Source of the DNA: Adineta steineri
Taxonomy: Eukaryota > Rotifera > Eurotatoria > Adinetida > Adinetidae
Direction of reading: 5' to 3'
Length of the DNA: 64,000 nucleotides
Assembly (NCBI GenBank): GCA_905250115.1
Contig: CAJNOI010000077.1
Span: forward strand, 124,001 to 188,000
Part shown: positions 59,601 through 64,000 of the stretch, one piece after another
Position numbering within the stretch: position 1 is the stretch's first letter
Layout of the letters: the number at the start of each line of letters is the position of its first letter
Notes under the pieces: generated by a model
What the model was told of the DNA's origin: nothing
Database searches by the model: none
What the model saw: the letters and a program-made list of their open reading frames with translations, nothing else
Made by a program: the position numbers and the translations under genes

Positions 59601-62600
59601 TAGCTCGTGCACTTGTGAAACAACCCAGTATTCTTTTGTTAGATGAAGCAACTAGTGCACTTGATAATGTTAGTGAGAAAATTGTTCAAGAAGCACTTGA
59701 TCGAGCATGCAAAAGTAAGAATTATTTAATTATTATTGATTATATTATTATATATATATATATATATAGATCGTACAACTATAGTTATCGCTCATCGCTT
59801 GACTACGATTCAAAATGCTGATTATATCTATGTATTAGATAAAGGAAGTGTAGTTGAAGAAGGTACACATGAAACATTATTGGCAAAAGAAGGAGGGAAA
59901 TATCAAACAATGGTTAAAATGCAACAATCTGAAAAAACGATTAATACACAAGATGACTTAATGAATATGGTAAAAGCAGTAGCTGAAGATGAAGAACAAC
60001 TATGTATGTTATTACTATTCTAATATTAATATTAATATTTATCATATTTTATAAACTTCGTTCTGTCTTATTTTTTGAAATAGTGGAACGTGTTCGTCTG
60101 TTGAGTGAGAGCGAAGCAGTTGATATAAATCGAGTAAAAATAAATATCTAATAACTTTAAAAAATCATTAATAATATATTCATTTTTAGAGAGCATCTAT
60201 GTCAGCAAGAGGAAAATCTATCTTCCTAAGACTGTTGAAGATGAATAGTCCTGAATGGATGTTTATCTTGATTGGTTGTTTAGCATGCTTAGTTGGTGGA
60301 TTACGTGGACCAGTGTTTTCTATTCTATTCGCAAAAATAATCAATGTGAGTGTTTTTATTCGTATGAATATTCTAACAAAAGATAAACGATGTATCTTTT
60401 TCTGTCGAATTTTTCTTTTATTTAGGAATTTAATGATTGTAAATACGCTGATGTACGTCGTCGAGTGTTGATTACAAGTAGTTTATTTATTCTTTTGGGC
60501 GCTGTTTTTATGATTCTTCATTTTTTCCAAGTAACAACTTTATTTCTAAACTATATATATATGAGTTTTTTCATGTTCGTTTATAGTTTGTGACTTTTGG
60601 AATCGCAGGAGCGAAATTAGTTAGTCGCATTCGTTCAAAAGCTTTCGCATGTTTTCTTCGTCAAGAAGTAGCTTATTTTGATCGACCTGAAAATAGTTCT
60701 GGTGCTATATGTACTCAACTCTCTTCTAATGCAGCTGCTATTGAAGATATGGTTGGTACAAGATTAGGCGTCATTTGTGAAACTTTATCCATGTCTGTTT
60801 TTGGCTTCTTACTTGGCTTTTTTTACAACTGGCAATTAACAATCACCATTGTCATTCCTTTCGTTATCCTCCTGGTTGCTACTATTATAGATATACGATT
60901 GAGTTCATGGTTAAAAACACAATCTGATCCTATTTACTCTCAAGCTAGCACGGTAAAACCATCTTGTTATTATAGATGATTTGATTAAATGATAATTAAA
61001 TATTCATTCTTTATTTTGTCTTCTTTAGCTTGCTGTTGAAGTTATTACCAATATGCGCACAGTCAAACAATTATCAATGGAAAATGAAGTTTTGCGACAA
61101 TATTCGAATACGATTGATCAAGTATTAAGGTTAGTCTTTTGAATATTATGCATGCATATGTATATCTGATAACAAAACTCCGAGTGCTTTTAATAATCTT
61201 GATTAGTTGCGTTAAAAACATGCTCTTCTATATCGATAATGGGCTAATAATATTGAATAGAACTTACTTTTTTTTCACAGATATTCACTTAGTTCTTCAA
61301 TAAGTTGTTTTTTGTTTAGAATATCTTGGAAACCTGAGGTACTGTTTGCAACATCGTTTGGATTGTTCTGGATGATGGACCTATTGACTTTGGGACTTTT
61401 GTATTGGCGTGCTTTAGTTCTTGTTGAAAATAATGAACTAGACATGAGTGATGTTGTTATGTAACTAAAACAATAGTTTTGATAATCTATAAATTAACTT
61501 TTATTATTTTTTTTATTTTTATAGGATTTCTGCTTTTGGAATGTTCGTATTAGAATCACTAAACGTTGTTGAAATGTTGTAAGATATAGAATTTATGTTT
61601 TGTTTTTGTTTTTGTCATTTTCATTTTAGAGCAAGTCGTATTGGTGCATCATTTGCTGCTGCTCACGCTTTTTTTGATTTATTTGATCGAATACCAACTA
61701 TTGATAATGGATCGAATAAAGGACAAGAATTAGTAAAAGAAAAACAAAAAACTATTGTTTATTTTAAACTTGAATTATTTAGACTCGTTTTAGTGGAGAA
61801 ACAGAATTTAATCAAGTTAAATTTATTTATCCAAGTCGTCCAACAGTTCTTGTTCTTAATAAACTTCAATTATCTATTAAATCAGGTCAACGTATAGCTC
61901 TTGTTGGTATGTTTAACTAAATTAGATTTTCTAGTTTATTAATAATATAATATAATATAATCGATTTAGGCGCATCTGGATGTGGAAAATCAACAATCGT
62001 TCAGTTATTAGAACGATTTTATGATGTTACACATGGACAATTGGTAAGTATCTATTTTCTATATATATAATTCAAATACTTATATAAGTGATATTCATAT
62101 AAATAAGCTTCTTGATGGTGTTGATATTCGAAAATTAAATATTCAATGGCTACGTTCTCGTGTGGGTGTTGTTAGTCAAGAACCAGTTTTATTTGATTTA
62201 ACAATTGCTGAAAATATAACATATGGATTAGAAAATATATCAATTGATGACATTGTTCTTGCTGCAACTAAAGCTAATATTCATCAATTTATTCTACAAT
62301 TACCTCTAGTTAGATTAATATTTTGATTATTTAATAATATAATTTTATATTTTCATATAGGGTTATGAAACAAAAGTTGGAGTAAAAGGTAGTTTTTTAT
62401 CAGGTGGTGAAAAACAACGTATTGCTATTGCTCGAGTTCTTATTCGTCGACCTAAAATACTCTTGTTAGATGAAGCTACAAGTGCTATGGATCCATACAA
62501 TGAACAAGTAAGTTTATTTTCTTTTATATATATTATTAACATTTGTAATTAAAGATAGTACAAGAAACTCTTGAAGAAGCTCAGACAGAAGATCCTAGTC

Positions 62601-62761
62601 GAACATCACTTATTATTGCACATCGTCTTTCAACAATACGTTTATGTGATTTAATATATGTACTTGAAATGGGTCGTATAGTAGAAAGTGGAACTCATAC
62701 AGAACTAGTGCAGAAAGGTGGAATTTACTATACAATGTTAAATGCTCAAAACAACGTATAA
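56669..62761 (+). CDS. ABCB1: ABCB/P-glycoprotein-type full ABC transporter
   Basis: Full-length B-family ABC exporters pump hydrophobic drugs and toxins across the plasma membrane using ATP. More than 25 small exons encode about 1,270 residues in the order TMD1-NBD1-TMD2-NBD2. NBD1: Walker [10 protein letters not shown] (an intron splits it after GCG), Q-loop VVSQEP, signature [16 protein letters not shown], Walker [13 protein letters not shown] and the H-loop [12 protein letters not shown]2: [46 protein letters not shown] and [12 protein letters not shown]1 and TMD2 each show several hydrophobic helices (for example [20 protein letters not shown] and [12 protein letters not shown]). Start at 56669 gives [13 protein letters not shown]. 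All key ATPase residues are intact and junctions keep frame, so it looks functional. One TMD1 intron (57625-57965) is 340 bp; a small exon there ([18 protein letters not shown]) is two residues shorter than usual. The gene symbol is by class, not orthology. Confidence 0.9.
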
Positions 62762-63447
62762 TAATTATTATTCAACTACTTCATTAAAAATAAAAAAAGA
62801 TACTTTTACATCTATAACCATGAAAGTGTCTTTACTAATTATCTTTTTCTTCTAATATGTATGAAATTAACTTTGAATTAAATTATATCTAACTTTGTAA
62901 AGAAATTGATTAAATCTAATATTCAAAAAAATATTAAAAATAAGATCTGACCTGTTGATTAGTCTTTTATTCTTATCTTGTCATAAAAAATAATACATAT
63001 ACTTCACATACTTTTACATGATCTCTTTGATCCGATCTATAGTGTATCCTATTTTCAACACAAAAAATGAACATCAAATGCAATTGTTTCAATTGAATAA
63101 ATAAAAAAAAGAATTTCGAGTCAAAATATTTGTCATCATATTTTATTTATTAGGAGAAAATTGATCATTATTATTATCAATAGAATTTTCAGAGGTAGTG
63201 AAAAGTTTAAAAATCTATCGTAGTAGAATTTATGAGATAATTCACAGTTTTTGTTGATTATGAAACAATGATTAAAATCTGAGCAAAATTTTTATTAATC
63301 TTTATCTTATTCAAAAACTTGTCCACTTAAAATATAAATTTAATTTCGTCTCTTTTATCTATCAATAGAAAATAATTTGAATAAAAGATAGTATTATATT
63401 GATTGATATAATCATCGATTAATAATATTATCATCAATCATTCTTAA

Positions 63448-63663
63448 CCCTCAAACGGTTTTTGTAGGTCCGACAGGACCCACAACACCTTTTTTGACTC
63501 TTAAAACCTTTAATCAGGAACGTTTTCATTTATCAGGACTCATACCATCGTATTTATGCCTGATGAAAATTATGATGCAAATCTCGATTCGTCCACGCCC
63601 AGCTTAAAACAAACAAAATTTCAAGCTCTCATTATACAGTAAAACAAGAATATCGTTGCAGGG
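63448..63663. mobile_element. piggyBac-like MITE A
   Basis: This 216-bp element has inverted ends CCCTCAAACG and CCCTGCAACG (8 of 10) and TTAA on both sides (63444-63447 and 63664-63667). It contains a short palindromic GGTCCGACAGGACC. TTAA duplications and CCCT ends are typical of piggyBac-superfamily elements. It has no coding capacity. Confidence 0.7.
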
Positions 63664-63667
63664 TTAA

Positions 63668-63992
63668 CCCTTTAGGTACCATAGCTCAGCCAATGGATGA
63701 AACTTTGTTAGGACTTTATTTCTAGCATGTATATTGTATATTGTGAATATTTTCATCGAAACTTTTTAAAAAACTTACGAAGTCATTTTCGATCGATACC
63801 CGTACCCTCCTACGGCACGCTGGTATTTAAAAGATTATTAAAATAATAAATACCGCGCGAATACAAGTACCTACATGTCCTCTATGCCACAATGGCAACT
63901 GCACTTCTGTATTGTTTCGCATTGGTAATTTATTCAGAATTTGTCAAATTCTAAAAGAGTGGGGCTTTTAGGCCCCGTTAGTACTTAAAGAG
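63668..63992. mobile_element. piggyBac-like MITE B
   Basis: This 325-bp element has ends CCCTTTAGGTAC and CTCTTTAAGTAC (10 of 12) with TTAA at 63664-63667 and 63993-63996. Near the right end is a perfect stem GGGGCTTTTAGGCCCC. The element abuts MITE A and shares its TTAA. It has no coding capacity. Confidence 0.75.
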
Positions 63993-64000
63993 TTAAATAA

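Larger units (their letters stand above)
62762..64000. other. Gene-free stretch ending in two piggyBac-like MITEs
   Basis: The 3' flank of the ABC transporter is AT-rich to about 63440. The last 550 bp are two adjacent piggyBac-like elements (separate entries). No gene is evident before the window ends. Confidence 0.55.

Noticed and set aside
1..64000. tRNA, rRNA, spliced-leader RNA or CRISPR arrays
   Set aside because: No tRNA B-box-like element with a cloverleaf, no rRNA sequence, no spliced-leader sequence as I recall it, and no spaced identical repeats were seen when reading; a covariance-model scan was not possible.

Overview
This window reads as nuclear DNA of a small ciliated animal, most likely a bdelloid rotifer (Adineta/Rotaria-like). 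This is inference. It rests on very AT-rich, compact genes with GT-AG introns mostly of 50-70 bp; a fully metazoan gene set (protocadherin, NK homeobox, casein kinase 1 gamma, axonemal proteins); an intronless rhodopsin-like receptor; a decayed F-box gene of a kind I associate with bdelloids; and degenerate TGTGGG-like tracts that resemble the bdelloid telomere repeat as I recall it. No rRNA, tRNA, CRISPR or prokaryotic operon was seen.

Layout. 1-183 (+): C-terminal end of an unknown gene. 309-1545 (-): TTK/Mps1-like kinase. 2395-7156 (-): CCDC81, a ciliary/centrosomal HU-domain protein. 7532-10398 (+): casein kinase 1 gamma. 11865-12953 (+): serine racemase-like enzyme, converging on 12973-13496 (-), a small one-pass membrane protein. 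16473-17352 (+): NK7-like homeobox gene. 17424-18029 (-): SPMIP1/ATP6V1FNB-like microtubule inner protein, head to head with LRRC23 (18746-20272, +). After a 4.8 kb gene-free stretch come a protocadherin (25045-28633, +), PSAT1 (30052-32173, +), DYNC2LI1 (32242-34459, -), MOK kinase (35051-37367, +) and the very large HEATR5B (38420-47526, -). The right third looks more accessory: an intronless GPCR (49438-50391, +), a secreted expansin/RlpA-like double-psi beta-barrel protein that may be horizontally acquired (51680-52231, -), an F-box pseudogene (53251 to about 54990, +) and a full-length ABCB/P-glycoprotein transporter (56669-62761, +).

Five of the 18 loci (CCDC81, SPMIP1, LRRC23, DYNC2LI1, MOK) belong to cilia. 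Two pairs of these are divergent neighbours, and the DYNC2LI1/MOK intergenic stretch carries a near-perfect RFX X-box (34597-34610). The window is also rich in short non-autonomous DNA transposons. Six are hAT-like; four of these have perfect 8-bp target duplications and two have imperfect ones. Two piggyBac-like elements share one TTAA. Two are foldback elements with telomere-like interiors. All lie in introns or between genes. The most unusual gene-level observations are an in-frame 45-nt cassette exon just before the CCC palmitoylation motif of casein kinase 1 gamma, a serine racemase homologue lacking cation-site residues, and the possibly fungal-derived secreted barrel protein.
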